From Faecalibacterium prausnitzii (GTDB lineage: Bacteria; Bacillota; Clostridia; Oscillospirales; Ruminococcaceae), in the NCBI RefSeq assembly GCF_019967995.1, contig NZ_CP065377.1, positions 1,612,001 through 1,676,000 on the forward strand: 64,000 bases of DNA, read 5' to 3'. The translations under genes were made by a program, and so were the position numbers. Of this stretch, positions 43,112 through 53,467 are shown piece by piece (position 1 is the stretch's first letter; each line of letters begins with the position of its first letter). The notes beneath the pieces are model-generated. The model did no database searches, was not told where the DNA came from, and saw only the letters and a list, made by a program, of their open reading frames with translations.

Positions 43112-44632
43112 TCATGCACCGGGAATCAAAAGCCGCTGTGCTTTTTCGATGGCCGTTGTGCCCTCAGCGAGGTCGTTTGCGGCAAGCATCTGCCCCGGCG
43201 AAACATGGTAGCGTTTTGCAATGGCAAACAGTGCTTCCCCGGCCTGTGCGTAATAGATGCGGAGGGAGATCTCCGGGTCGGCAGGGGCCAGCTTCTCCCC
43301 CAGCGCAATGCTGCCCACGCAGGAAGCCTGCCTGCGGCTGAGGATGGCACCCTCCACCCGCACCGTCACCGAGACATCCAGCGCACCGCCCGTGCAGCTG
43401 CATTGCAGATCCTCGACGCTGAGCCAGCATTCCGGATAGAGCGCTGCGGTCTCGGCGGCTTCGGCCGGGATGGGCAGGGCCAGCTCCAGCGGCTTTTCGT
43501 AGCTTTCCAGCTCGGCAAGGCTGTTCTCGCCAAACGCCGTCACAAGGACCCGCGCCGCCACCACCCAGCCGGTTTCCTGCCAGACCAGCTGCGCCGGGCC
43601 GATGGCCGCAAAGCAGGCCAGGATCTTTGCCCCGGCATCCGGCAGCGGGCCGGACCCGGTCAGGGTGGCCGTCTCGTTCAGGGCACAGAGCAGCGCTTCG
43701 GTGCGGAGATTCTGCATCACAGGCTCCGTCTCAAACTGCGTCGAGAAGGCATCGGCCACACATTGCAGCTGGTAGGGCCGCCACGCCCGCAGACGCAGCA
43801 CCACGGTGGCGCTGAGGGAGCCGGGGGCTTCCCCCTCCCCCTGTGTGGCCGTGAACCCGACCGGCTCGGCCACGCAGAGGCAGCGGCAGTCTTCACTGAG
43901 GCCCTCCACATCCAACACCTGATTGAAGGGAAGGTCCAGGCTCTGGCTCTGCAGGGCGCTTTCCCCTTCTGCCCGCCAGGCGCAGAGAACGTGCAGCGTC
44001 CCCTTTGCCACAGCTTTGGCATTCAAGACCTTGAGGTCGTGGAGGGAGGCTGTCCCGGCAATGTCCAGGATGGCGGCAGGCGGCGACGGAAAGGCCAGCT
44101 CACCTTCCACTGTGATGAGCTTGTCGAGCACGGCCGCGCGGCGGACGCCTTCCAGTGTGGTCAGCTGCTGCTCGATGCCGCCGTCGGCCAGCGCCGTGAG
44201 CACCTCGGTCTTCTGCTGGGTGTAGACCGACGCCACCAGACCAAAGGCTCCCCGCACCTCGATGCGGCGGGGCGTGACCGAGCGGCAGTTCAGGTATTCG
44301 GTCTGACCCTCCACCTGAGCCGTCCATGCAGTAAAGGCAAACTCCGGCAGTTCCAGCACCTTGTTGAAGGGCAGCTTCTGCTCCGTCTGGCAGAGGCCCG
44401 CGTCATCCTCGCCCTGATAATACACGATGCAGCGCAAATAGCCTTCCAGCGTCAGTTTGCCGGGCTGCAGCTGCTTTTGCAGCACCACCGGTTTCGCAAA
44501 GCATTTGACCAGCTTGAACACCGGCGGAAGATAATCGGAGATCAGGATCTCCGTTTCCAGCGGGAGCTCCGCCTTGACGGTGCAGTTCGCACCCGCAGCG
44601 GGCAGCGCATCCCGAAAGACCTTCAGTTCCAT
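43112..44632 (-). CDS. SPOCS (DUF3794) and LysM domain protein
   Basis: A 506-residue protein starting at 44632 with AAAGGAG eight bases upstream. Two or more DUF3794/SPOCS repeats (for example ILISDYLPPVFKLVKCFAK at ~30-48 and a second around 180-260) are followed by a C-terminal LysM domain (YYAQAGEALFAIAKRYHVS, about 455-505). Related proteins are spore coat or germination proteins in sporulating Firmicutes. Here the role could be envelope-linked. No signal peptide is visible. Confidence 0.82.
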   Translation of the reverse strand: MELKVFRDALPAAGANCTVKAELPLETEILISDYLPPVFKLVKCFAKPVVLQKQLQPGKLTLEGYLRCIVYYQGEDDAGLCQTEQKLPFNKVLELPEFAFTAWTAQVEGQTEYLNCRSVTPRRIEVRGAFGLVASVYTQQKTEVLTALADGGIEQQLTTLEGVRRAAVLDKLITVEGELAFPSPPAAILDIAGTASLHDLKVLNAKAVAKGTLHVLCAWRAEGESALQSQSLDLPFNQVLDVEGLSEDCRCLCVAEPVGFTATQGEGEAPGSLSATVVLRLRAWRPYQLQCVADAFSTQFETEPVMQNLRTEALLCALNETATLTGSGPLPDAGAKILACFAAIGPAQLVWQETGWVVAARVLVTAFGENSLAELESYEKPLELALPIPAEAAETAALYPECWLSVEDLQCSCTGGALDVSVTVRVEGAILSRRQASCVGSIALGEKLAPADPEISLRIYYAQAGEALFAIAKRYHVSPGQMLAANDLAEGTTAIEKAQRLLIPGA

Positions 44633-44706
44633 CCTGTGCGCTCCTTTCCTGTCCGTTTGGCATGGCACATACCAGACTGTATGCGCTGCGGCGGGCAGAT
44701 ATGCGC

Positions 44707-44748
44707 AAAAAACACCGCCGCACAGCGTTTCCACTGTGCGGCGGTGTT
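44707..44748 (-). terminator. etfA: Intrinsic terminator of the butyrate operon
   Basis: Perfect 15-base arms AACACCGCCGCACAG and CTGTGCGGCGGTGTT with an eight-base loop, followed by TTTTTT on the minus strand. Confidence 0.92.
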
Positions 44749-44776
44749 CCACAAATCAGGATTTCAGAAGATCAAA

Positions 44777-45871
44777 TTATTCAGCGGCCTTGGCTGCCTC
44801 GACCTGCTTGATGAGCTCCGGCACGACCTTGAACAGATCGCCGACGATGCCGTAATCTGCCACACCGAAGATGGGTGCAGACTCGTTCTTGTTGACGGCG
44901 ATGATGCACTCAGAATCCTGCATACCAGCGGTGTGCTGGATGGCACCGGAAATACCCAGAGCAACGTAGATCTTGGGGTGGACGGTCTTGCCGGTCTGAC
45001 CGACCTGATGGTCAGCGGTCATCCAGCCTGCATCGGTGACGGCACGGGATGCGCCGACCACGCCGCCGCCCAGAGCAGCTGCCAACTGCTCAGCCAGCTC
45101 GATGCCCTTGTTGACATCCTTGCTGATGCCACGGCCGACCGAGACGATGACGTCGGCACCGATCAGGTCGACCAGCTTCTCAGCAGCCTTCTCGACGCTC
45201 AGGACCTCGGTCTTGATGTCGGAAGCAGCCAGCTCAAAGGCGGGCTTCACGATCTGGCAGGCATCGGCCTTGGCCTGATCGAAGGGAGCCTTCTTCATGA
45301 CGCCGGGACGAACGGTGGACATCTGCGGACGGAAACGGGGGCAGATGATGGTAGCCATCAGATGGCCGCCGAATGCGGGACGGGTCATCTTCAGGTTGCG
45401 GTCTTCCATATCGAACTTCTGCTTGGACAGGTCGATGGTGGAGCTCTCCTTCAGGAAATCGATGTACTTGGCAGTGTCGATGTCCAGATGGGTCGCATCA
45501 GCGGTCAGGCCGGTGTGCAGGCGGGCTGCGCAGCGGGGGCCCAGGTCGCGGCCAATGTTGGTCGCGCCGATCAGCAGGACCTCAGGCTTGTACGCATTGA
45601 CCATATCGCAGACGACCTTGGCGTATGCGTCGGTGGTGTAGTCCTTCAGCAGCGGGCTGTCGCAGACCATGACCTGATCGGCACCATAGCCGCCCAGCTC
45701 TTTGGCGATGCCTTCCACGTTGTCGCCCAGCAGCAGGCCGGTGACCTCGCAGCCCAGCTCGTCAGCCAGCTTGCGAGCCTCGCTGACCAGCTCGAAATCG
45801 GTGGACATCAGTTTGCCCTGGCGCTGCTCACAGAAGACCCAAACGCCCTTGTAATCGTTAAAATCAGCCAT
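44777..45871 (-). CDS. etfA: Electron transfer flavoprotein alpha subunit
   Basis: A 364-residue FAD-binding subunit. The C-terminal SVGRGISK, SRAVTDAGWMTADHQVGQTGK and LGISGAIQHTAGM motifs form the FAD site. With EtfB and butyryl-CoA dehydrogenase it can bifurcate electrons from NADH to crotonyl-CoA and ferredoxin. Last gene of thl-crt-hbd-bcd-etfB-etfA. Confidence 0.95.
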   Translation of the reverse strand: MADFNDYKGVWVFCEQRQGKLMSTDFELVSEARKLADELGCEVTGLLLGDNVEGIAKELGGYGADQVMVCDSPLLKDYTTDAYAKVVCDMVNAYKPEVLLIGATNIGRDLGPRCAARLHTGLTADATHLDIDTAKYIDFLKESSTIDLSKQKFDMEDRNLKMTRPAFGGHLMATIICPRFRPQMSTVRPGVMKKAPFDQAKADACQIVKPAFELAASDIKTEVLSVEKAAEKLVDLIGADVIVSVGRGISKDVNKGIELAEQLAAALGGGVVGASRAVTDAGWMTADHQVGQTGKTVHPKIYVALGISGAIQHTAGMQDSECIIAVNKNESAPIFGVADYGIVGDLFKVVPELIKQVEAAKAAE

Positions 45872-45892
45872 TGTAATCCTATGCTCCTTTCA

Positions 45893-46687
45893 TCAGATCA
45901 GGTGCTTCTTGGCCAGGATACCAGCCAGCTGTGCGGCGGTGTCGTCGCCCGTCAGCATGGTGCCTGCGCCCTTCTGCGGAGGAGTGAAGGACTTAAAGAC
46001 GTTCGTCGGAGAACCCTTCAGGCCGATGGTATCGACCTCGATCAGCGGATCATCCTTCAGAGCGTTGTAATCAAACACTTCCATGGGCTTGTCGTAGCAG
46101 GTGAAGATGCCGTTGACGCTCATGTAACGGGGCTCGTTCAGCTCCTTGATGCAGGTCAGCAGGCAGGGAGTCTGGACCTTGACCATCATGTAGCCGTCTT
46201 CCAGCATACGCTTCACGGTCAGGGTGTTGCCATCCTTCTGGATGTCGGCAACGTAGGTGACCTGGGGCAGATGCAGCTTTTCAGCGATCTGGGGGCCGAC
46301 CTGTGCGGTATCGCCATCAATTGCCTGACGGCCGCAGAAGACGACATCCTCCGGGCCAACGCCGATCTTGTTGACGGCAGCGGCCAGGATCTGGCTGGTC
46401 GCGAAGGTATCGGAACCGCCGAACTCACGGCCGGAGACCAGAACGGCCTTGTCGGCACCGCGGGCCAGCAGCTCACGCAGCATCCCTTCGGCCGGCGGCG
46501 GGCCCATGGTGACGACAACGACTTCGCAGCCGGTGGCGTCCTTGAGCTTCAGAGCAGCCTCCAGAGCGTTCAGGTCATCGGGGTTGGTAATGGTTGCCAT
46601 AGAGGCACGGTCCAGGGTGCCATCCGGCTTGACGGACACCTTACCGGAGGTATCAGGAACCTGCTTTACACAAACGATTGCTTTCAT
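45893..46687 (-). CDS. etfB: Electron transfer flavoprotein beta subunit
   Basis: A 264-residue subunit with CVKQVPDTSGKVSV at the start and the FCGRQAIDGDTAQVGP motif that binds nucleotide. It forms the EtfAB heterodimer that works with butyryl-CoA dehydrogenase. It lies 17 bases past bcd. Confidence 0.95.
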   Translation of the reverse strand: MKAIVCVKQVPDTSGKVSVKPDGTLDRASMATITNPDDLNALEAALKLKDATGCEVVVVTMGPPPAEGMLRELLARGADKAVLVSGREFGGSDTFATSQILAAAVNKIGVGPEDVVFCGRQAIDGDTAQVGPQIAEKLHLPQVTYVADIQKDGNTLTVKRMLEDGYMMVKVQTPCLLTCIKELNEPRYMSVNGIFTCYDKPMEVFDYNALKDDPLIEVDTIGLKGSPTNVFKSFTPPQKGAGTMLTGDDTAAQLAGILAKKHLI

Positions 46688-46704
46688 TGTAAATCTTACC
46701 TCCC

Positions 46705-47874
<1,170 letters not shown>

Positions 47875-47951
47875 CGCTATATCCTCCTAACGGGTCTAGT
47901 TTTTCATAGGCCGGGCGCTTGTCGTGGCGAACCCGGTTTGCAAACAAATTC

Positions 47952-47980
47952 CTCCCGGCCGCTTTCCCCGCAGCCGGGAG
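47952..47980 (-). other. Intercistronic stem-loop between hbd and bcd
   Basis: CTCCCGGC and GCCGGGAG arms, eight pairs, without a T run, in the 121-base gap before bcd. Similar stem-loops occur in the two gaps upstream. It may mark an RNA processing or stability point. Confidence 0.5.
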
Positions 47981-47995
47981 AAATGTTTTCAGAAA

Positions 47996-48868
47996 TTACA
48001 GCTGGTCGACCGGGGTCTTGGTGCGGTCTGCGTTGTAAACGTAGAAGCCCTTGCCGGTCTTGCAGCCCAGGTTGCCGCCGCGAACCATCTTACGGATCAG
48101 CGGGCAGGCACGATACTTGCTGTCGCCGGTCTCGTGGTACAGGACGTCCATGATGGCCAGGCAGATGTCCAAGCCGATGAAGTCGCCCAGCTCCAGGGGT
48201 CCCATGGGGTGGTTTGCACCCAGCTTCATAGCAGTGTCGATGCCAGCGATGTCGGAAACGCCCTCCATCTTGATGAAGGCTGCTTCGTTGATCATGGGGA
48301 TCAGGATGCGGTTGACGACGAAGCCTGCTGCCTCGTTGACCTGAACGGGGTTCTTGCCGATGGCGACCGAGATCTCCTTGATCTTCTCAACGGTCTCAGC
48401 AGGAGTGTTGCAGCCTGCGATGACCTCGATCAGCTTCATGCGGTCGGCGGGGTTGAAGAAGTGCATGCCGACCAGCGGGCGGCTCAGGCCCTTGCCGATC
48501 TCGGTGATGGACAGAGAAGAAGTGTTGGAAGCAAAGATGCACTCCGGCTTGCAGATCTTGTCCAGCTCACCAAAGGTGGTCTGCTTGACCTTCATGTCCT
48601 CGAATGCAGCCTCGACGACCAGGTCGCAGTCTGCACACAGGTCTTCCTTCAGGCCCGGCGTGATAGCGGCGACGATCGCGTCCGCCTTCTCCTGGGGGAT
48701 CTTGCCCTTTGCGACCAGCTTGTCATAGCCAGCCTTGATCTTTGCCAGGCCCTTCTCGGCCCACTCCTGCTTGATGTCGCACAGAGCAACGCTGTTGCCC
48801 TCGACCTGAGCGAATGCCTTTGCAATGCCCTGGCCCATCGTGCCAGCGCCAATAACACCGATCTTCAT
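47996..48868 (-). CDS. hbd: 3-hydroxybutyryl-CoA dehydrogenase
   Basis: A 290-residue NAD(P)-dependent enzyme reducing acetoacetyl-CoA. The N-terminal GVIGAGTMGQGIA is the nucleotide fold; the catalytic HFFNPADRMKLIEV (His) and FVVNRI follow, and NHPMGPLELGDFIGLD closes the C-terminal domain. AAAGGAGAG precedes the ATG. Confidence 0.95.
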   Translation of the reverse strand: MKIGVIGAGTMGQGIAKAFAQVEGNSVALCDIKQEWAEKGLAKIKAGYDKLVAKGKIPQEKADAIVAAITPGLKEDLCADCDLVVEAAFEDMKVKQTTFGELDKICKPECIFASNTSSLSITEIGKGLSRPLVGMHFFNPADRMKLIEVIAGCNTPAETVEKIKEISVAIGKNPVQVNEAAGFVVNRILIPMINEAAFIKMEGVSDIAGIDTAMKLGANHPMGPLELGDFIGLDICLAIMDVLYHETGDSKYRACPLIRKMVRGGNLGCKTGKGFYVYNADRTKTPVDQL

Positions 48869-48901
48869 AGGATATCTCTCCTTTATTCATATCCCCCTGC
48901 T

Positions 48902-48930
48902 CCCCGGTTCCCTCTCCGGTAGGAACCAGG
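48902..48930 (-). other. Intercistronic stem-loop between crt and hbd
   Basis: GGTTCC and GGAACC arms (extended to CCTGGTTCC/GGAACCGGG with one bulge) in the 100-base gap before hbd. No T run. Confidence 0.45.
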
Positions 48931-48968
48931 ATGCAGAAGGGTTCAGATTACAAATTCAAATGTACTTC

Positions 48969-49754
48969 TCAGTTGTTAGTGAAAACAGCCTTGGGCTTCG
49001 GTTTCTCACGGGACAGGAAGCAAGCCATGCCTTCCTTCTGGTCGTGGGTCTCGAAGCAGTCGCCGAACAGCTTTTCCTCGACCTCGACCGCCTTCTCAAT
49101 GGGCAGGCTGATGCCGTCGTCGATGGCCTTCTTGCAGTTGCGCACTGCAATGGGGGCGTTCTTTGCGATCTTGTTGGCCAGCTTCAGGACGTTCTCCATC
49201 AGCTCAGCCTGGGGATACACGGCATTGACCAGACCGATGCGGTAAGCCTCATCGGCCTTGATGTTCAGGGCCGAATAGACCAGCTGCTTTGCCATGCCCA
49301 TGCCGACGAGACGTGCCAGACGCTGGGTGCCGCCGAAGCCCGGCGTGATGCCCAGACCGACTTCCGGCTGGCCGAAGACGGCGTTGTCCGAACAGATGCG
49401 GATGTCGCAGCTCATGGCCAGCTCATTGCCGCCGCCCAGTGCGAAGCCGTTGACGGCTGCAATCACAGGGATGGGGAAATGCTCGATCATCAGGAAAACA
49501 TCATTGCCCAGCTTGCCGAAGGCCTCGCCCTCTGCCTTGGTCATGGTGCTCATGGAACCGATGTCTGCACCGGCCACGAAGCTCTTGTCGCCTTCGCCGG
49601 TCAGAACGATGCAGCGGATGGCGTCCTGATCGACAGCCTCAAACGCTGCCTTCAGGTCTGCCAGAACTTCAGGGTTCAGTGCGTTCAGTGCCTTGGGGCG
49701 GTCGATGGTGATGATCTCGACAGCACCCTGCACTTCGGTTTTAACAAATGCCAT
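48969..49754 (-). CDS. crt: 3-hydroxybutyryl-CoA dehydratase (crotonase)
   Basis: A 261-residue enoyl-CoA hydratase family enzyme making crotonyl-CoA. FVAGADIGSM forms the oxyanion hole, and the catalytic pair lies in GGGNELAMSCDIRI and FGQPEVGLGITPGFGG. The start at 49754 has GGAGG eight bases upstream. It follows thiolase by 104 bases. Confidence 0.95.
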   Translation of the reverse strand: MAFVKTEVQGAVEIITIDRPKALNALNPEVLADLKAAFEAVDQDAIRCIVLTGEGDKSFVAGADIGSMSTMTKAEGEAFGKLGNDVFLMIEHFPIPVIAAVNGFALGGGNELAMSCDIRICSDNAVFGQPEVGLGITPGFGGTQRLARLVGMGMAKQLVYSALNIKADEAYRIGLVNAVYPQAELMENVLKLANKIAKNAPIAVRNCKKAIDDGISLPIEKAVEVEEKLFGDCFETHDQKEGMACFLSREKPKPKAVFTNN

Positions 49755-49799
49755 TGTGAAGACCTCCATTCAAAGTCTTATTCTTCGTTTCAGAACAGC

Positions 49800-49828
49800 C
49801 CCGCGCAGGAGAAGTCCGCCTGCGCGGG
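49800..49828 (-). other. Intercistronic stem-loop between thl and crt
   Basis: A perfect ten-base stem CCCGCGCAGG/CCTGCGCGGG with a nine-base loop. A second small hairpin CTGGAG/CTCCAG lies at about 49842-49856 directly after the thl stop. There is no T run. Confidence 0.55.
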
Positions 49829-49858
49829 CGATCCTGATATCTGGAGTGCCTCCAGCGT

Positions 49859-51076
49859 TTAGTCCATTTCGACGATGGTAGCGCAGCCCATGCCGCCGCC
49901 GATGCACAGGGTAGCCAGACCCTTGTGGGCACCACGGTGCTTCATTGCATACAGCAGGGTGACCAGGATACGAGCGCCGGAAGCGCCGACCGGGTGGCCC
50001 AGAGCGATTGCGCCGCCGTTGACGTTGACCTTGTTCATATCAAAGTTCAGAGCCTGGCTGACGGCCACAGACTGTGCTGCGAAGGCCTCGTTTGCCTCGA
50101 TCAGGTCCATATCGGCAACGGACAGGCCGGTCTTTGTCATGACCTTCTTGGTTGCAGCGATGGGGCCCAGACCCATGACTTCGGGCTCAACACCAGCCAG
50201 AGCACCAGCGACCCAGGTTGCCAGCGGGGTGACGCCCAGCTCCTTGGCCTTCTCCTCGCTCATCACGACCAGAGCAGCAGCGCCGTCGTTGATGGCGGAA
50301 GAGTTGCCGGCGGTCACGATGCCGTCCTTGGTGAAGGCGGGCTTCAGGGTGCCCAGCTTCTCGATCGGGGTCAGACGGGGGCCTTCATCGGTATCGAACA
50401 CGGTGTCGCCCTTCTTGCCCTTGATGACAACGGGAACGATCTCGTCCTTGAAGGCGCCGTCCTTGATGGCCTTGTCTGCCTTGACCTGGCTGTTGTAAGA
50501 GAACTCATCCAGCTGCTCGCGGGTGATGGGGTTGTAGCCGTACTTCTTCTGATAGGTCTCGTTGGTGCAGACGTTCTCAGCGGTCATGCCCATGTGCTTG
50601 TTGAAGCCGGTGGCATCCCACAGAGCATCGTTGACCATGGTATCGACCAGCTCGCTCTTGCCCATGGGAGCGCCCATGCGGTAGCCGTAGCGGCCCTTCA
50701 TCATAGCGAAGGGAGCCATGTCCATGTTCTCCATGCCGCCTGCAACGACGATGTCGGCATCGCCAGCCTCGATCATCTGCGCAGCCATGTTGACGCAGTT
50801 CAGACCGGAGCCGCAGACCACGTTGACGGTGACAGCGGGGGTCTCGATGGGCAGGCCTGCCTTCAGGGAAGCCTGACGCGCGACGTTCTGGCCCAGACCA
50901 GCCTGAATGACGCAGCCCATGTAAACATGATCGACCTGCTCCGGTGCGACGTGTGCGCGCTCCAGTGCCTCCTTGATGACGATGGAGCCCAGCTCAGCAG
51001 CGGGGACGTTGGCAAGAGTGCCGCCGAACTTACCGATGGCGGTACGGCATGCAGATGCGATAACAACTTTCTTCAT
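49859..51076 (-). CDS. thlA: Acetyl-CoA acetyltransferase (thiolase)
   Basis: A 405-residue thiolase condensing two acetyl-CoA. The nucleophile Cys88 lies in NVVCGSGLN, the catalytic His in [14 protein letters not shown], and the second Cys in [10 protein letters not shown]. First gene of the butyrate operon; AGGAGG precedes the ATG by eight bases. Confidence 0.95.
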   Translation of the reverse strand: MKKVVIASACRTAIGKFGGTLANVPAAELGSIVIKEALERAHVAPEQVDHVYMGCVIQAGLGQNVARQASLKAGLPIETPAVTVNVVCGSGLNCVNMAAQMIEAGDADIVVAGGMENMDMAPFAMMKGRYGYRMGAPMGKSELVDTMVNDALWDATGFNKHMGMTAENVCTNETYQKKYGYNPITREQLDEFSYNSQVKADKAIKDGAFKDEIVPVVIKGKKGDTVFDTDEGPRLTPIEKLGTLKPAFTKDGIVTAGNSSAINDGAAALVVMSEEKAKELGVTPLATWVAGALAGVEPEVMGLGPIAATKKVMTKTGLSVADMDLIEANEAFAAQSVAVSQALNFDMNKVNVNGGAIALGHPVGASGARILVTLLYAMKHRGAHKGLATLCIGGGMGCATIVEMD

Positions 51077-51126
51077 GTTAATAGCCTCCTGATTTGTGTG
51101 TATATTGGTGGGTTTTAGGAACCAAT

Positions 51127-51155
51127 TTTATAGAAACGCCAGCGGCGTTTGCACA
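51127..51155 (-). promoter_or_regulatory. thlA: Putative thl promoter with a dyad in the spacer
   Basis: A -10 like TATAAA (51127-51132) and a weak TGTGCA (51150-51155) are 17 bases apart on the minus strand. The dyad AAACGCC-GCT-GGCGTTT (51134-51150) fills the spacer. The dyad could instead be a weak terminator of coaD. Confidence 0.35.
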
Positions 51156-51167
51156 TAAGAAACGGAT

Positions 51168-51671
51168 TCAGGGCTGCTCCCCTTTCGCCCGGAGCGCGGC
51201 CATCTTCTGTTCGACGGCGGCTTCCACATTGGGCGTGACGAACTTGGAGATATTGCTGCCGTAGCGGGCAGCCTCTTTCACGATCGTCGAGGAAAGGTAG
51301 CTCCATTTGATGCTGGTCGCCAGGAACATCGTCTCAATGCCGGGCATCAGTGCATGGTTCGTCTGCGCCAGCTGGATCTCGTTTTCGAAATCCGTGACCG
51401 CCCGCAGACCCCGCACCATGACCGAAGCGCGGCGCTTTTTGGCAAACTCCACGGTCAGGCCGTCAAAGCTCTCCACCGTGACGTTCGGGATGTCCTTGCA
51501 GCACTCCTGCAGCAGGGCCACCCGCTCTTCTACGGTGAACAGAGGGTGCTTGGCGCTGTTGATGAGCACGGCGACGATCAGGTGATCGTTGATCTTTGCG
51601 GCACGCTTGATGATGTCCAGGTGCCCTTTGGTGACCGGATCGAACGATCCGGGATAAACTGCTGTTGCCAT
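51168..51671 (-). CDS. coaD: Phosphopantetheine adenylyltransferase
   Basis: A 167-residue hexameric enzyme making dephospho-Co[22 protein letters not shown] is split as [11 protein letters not shown], the nucleotidyltransferase motif, and [16 protein letters not shown] plus the SSTIVKE motif (ISSTxxR-like) are present. The start at 51671 has AAGGAGG six bases upstream. It runs into the thl promoter region on the same strand. Confidence 0.94.
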   Translation of the reverse strand: MATAVYPGSFDPVTKGHLDIIKRAAKINDHLIVAVLINSAKHPLFTVEERVALLQECCKDIPNVTVESFDGLTVEFAKKRRASVMVRGLRAVTDFENEIQLAQTNHALMPGIETMFLATSIKWSYLSSTIVKEAARYGSNISKFVTPNVEAAVEQKMAALRAKGEQP

Positions 51672-51975
51672 CGTGTCCTCCTTGATGCGCGCTGGTATGA
51701 AAAGCGCGCTCGGTCCTGCCATGATAGCACTTTCCAGTTCGGGTTGCAAGACGTTGTTTGCGGCGCCGCGTCTCATCGCTATTTTTTTAACGATTCATGA
51801 CGCACTGCTCCACACCGCCCTGCTACGCTATAAGTAAACCACATCGTCAAAATTTTATCAAGTCTTTTTTCAAAAAATTTTGTTTCTATCAGACCAAAGA
51901 ATCCAGTTGAATCGCTAAGAATTTTAGTCATATTGCCATCCAGCCACTTTTTTGCCCCGATTTGCTCCGAAAGTA

Positions 51976-52004
51976 TTGATTCCTTCCTTTGTTAATGTTA
52001 TAAC
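51976..52004 (+). promoter_or_regulatory. Promoter of the CoA-transferase gene
   Basis: TTGATT (51976-51981) and TATAAC (51999-52004), 17 bases apart. Confidence 0.65.
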
Positions 52005-52032
52005 TAAGTTATCGGGTTGTAAGAATTTACAA
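52001..52032 (+). promoter_or_regulatory. Dyads at the but transcription start (Rex-like candidate)
   Basis: TAACT-A-AGTTA (52001-52011) overlaps the -10. TTGTAA-GAAT-TTACAA (52017-52032) lies just past the expected start. The second resembles a shortened TTGTnAA-N4-TTnACAA Rex site, a redox repressor known to govern butyrate genes in clostridia. Assignment to Rex is inference. Confidence 0.4.
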
Positions 52033-52067
52033 TTCCTTTATGTTATTATAGGAGAGGATGGTTTATA

Positions 52068-53414
52068 ATGGATTATACGGAACTGTATGCGCAGAAAAAG
52101 ATGACTGCCGATCAGGCCGCTGCTTTGGTCAAGAGCGGCGATTGGGTGGACTACGGCTGGGCTGTGAACACCCCGGTGGCAGTCGATGCTGCCATTGCAA
52201 AGCGTCTGCCGGAGCTGGAGAACGTCAATTTCCGCGGCGGCATCCTGATGTGGGTGCCGGAGATCTTCCAGATCGACGACCCGGCTGCCCACATGACCTG
52301 GAACAGCTGGCACATGGGCGGCATTGAGCGCAAGGCCATTGCGCAGGGCTTCTCCTTCTACTCCCCCATCCGTTATTCGGAGCTGCCCCGTTACTACCGC
52401 GACAGCAAGGACCCCGTGGATGTGGCAGTGTTCCAGGTCACGCCCATGGACGAGCATGGCTACTTCAATTTCGGCCCCTGTGCTTCTCATCTGGGTGCCG
52501 TCTGCGAAAAGGCCAAAAAGATCATCGTCGAGGTCAACACCAACATGCCCCGCTGCCTGGGTGGCACCGAGAACTGGGTGCACATCTCCCAGGTGGCCGG
52601 TGTCGTGGAGGGCACCAACCCGCCGATGGGTCAGATGGCTGCCCCCGGTGCGGCCACTGAGGTGGACCTCGCCGTGGCGAACCTCATCGTCCCGCAGATC
52701 CCGAACGGTGCCTGCCTGCAGCTGGGCATCGGCGGAATGCCCAACGCCATCGGCAACCTGATCGCGCAGAGCGACCTGAAGGATCTGGGCGTCCATACTG
52801 AAATGTACGTCGATGCCTTTGTGGACATCGCCAAAGCCGGCAAGATCACCGGCCGCCACAAGAATCTGGACAAGGGCCGTCAGGTCTACGCCTTCGGTGC
52901 CGGCACCCAGAAGATGTACGATTACCTCGACAACAACCCGGAGTGCATGGCAGCCCCCGTGGAGTACACCAACGACATCCGCAGCATTTCGGCCATCGAC
53001 AACTTCATCTCCATCAACAATGCTGTCGATATCGACCTGTTCGGTCAGGTCAACGCCGAGAGTGCCGGTGTCAAGCACATCTCCGGTGCAGGCGGTCAGC
53101 TGGACTTCGTTCTGGGCGCATACCTTTCCAACGGCGGCAAGAGCTTCATCTGCCTGTCCTCTACCTTTATGAATAAGAAGACCGGCAAAGTCGAGAGCCG
53201 CATCCGCCCCACGCTGGAGACCGGCAGCATCATCACCGATACCCGTGCCAATATCCACTATCTGTGCACCGAGTACGGCTGTGTGAACCTGAAGGGCCTG
53301 ACCAGCTGGGAAAAGGCCGAAGCCTTGATCAGTGTTGCACACCCCGATTTCCGGGATGAACTGATCGCCGAAGCTGAAAAACTGCACATCTGGCGCAGGA
53401 GCAACAAGCGCTAA
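52068..53414 (+). CDS. but: Butyryl-CoA:acetate CoA-transferase
   Basis: A 448-residue class I CoA-transferase that swaps CoA from butyryl-CoA to acetate, releasing butyrate. The likely catalytic Glu245 lies in [19 protein letters not shown] and the late [14 protein letters not shown] motif are typical of the But/4-hydroxybutyrate CoA-transferase group. GGAGAGG lies upstream of the ATG at 52068. It faces away from the thl operon and finishes the pathway that operon encodes. A separate frame from 52058 is a shadow. Confidence 0.93.
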   Translation: MDYTELYAQKKMTADQAAALVKSGDWVDYGWAVNTPVAVDAAIAKRLPELENVNFRGGILMWVPEIFQIDDPAAHMTWNSWHMGGIERKAIAQGFSFYSPIRYSELPRYYRDSKDPVDVAVFQVTPMDEHGYFNFGPCASHLGAVCEKAKKIIVEVNTNMPRCLGGTENWVHISQVAGVVEGTNPPMGQMAAPGAATEVDLAVANLIVPQIPNGACLQLGIGGMPNAIGNLIAQSDLKDLGVHTEMYVDAFVDIAKAGKITGRHKNLDKGRQVYAFGAGTQKMYDYLDNNPECMAAPVEYTNDIRSISAIDNFISINNAVDIDLFGQVNAESAGVKHISGAGGQLDFVLGAYLSNGGKSFICLSSTFMNKKTGKVESRIRPTLETGSIITDTRANIHYLCTEYGCVNLKGLTSWEKAEALISVAHPDFRDELIAEAEKLHIWRRSNKR

Positions 53415-53467
53415 ACAATGCTGCGGGCGTTCCTGCTGCCCGCGGCAGGAATGGAGTCTACGGAAAC

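Larger units (their letters stand above)
51777..52067. other. Divergent control region between coaD and but genes
   Basis: AT-rich non-coding stretch of 400 bases between coaD and the CoA-transferase start, with T and A tracts near 51860-51890, the but promoter and two short dyads. No gene is seen. Confidence 0.5.
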
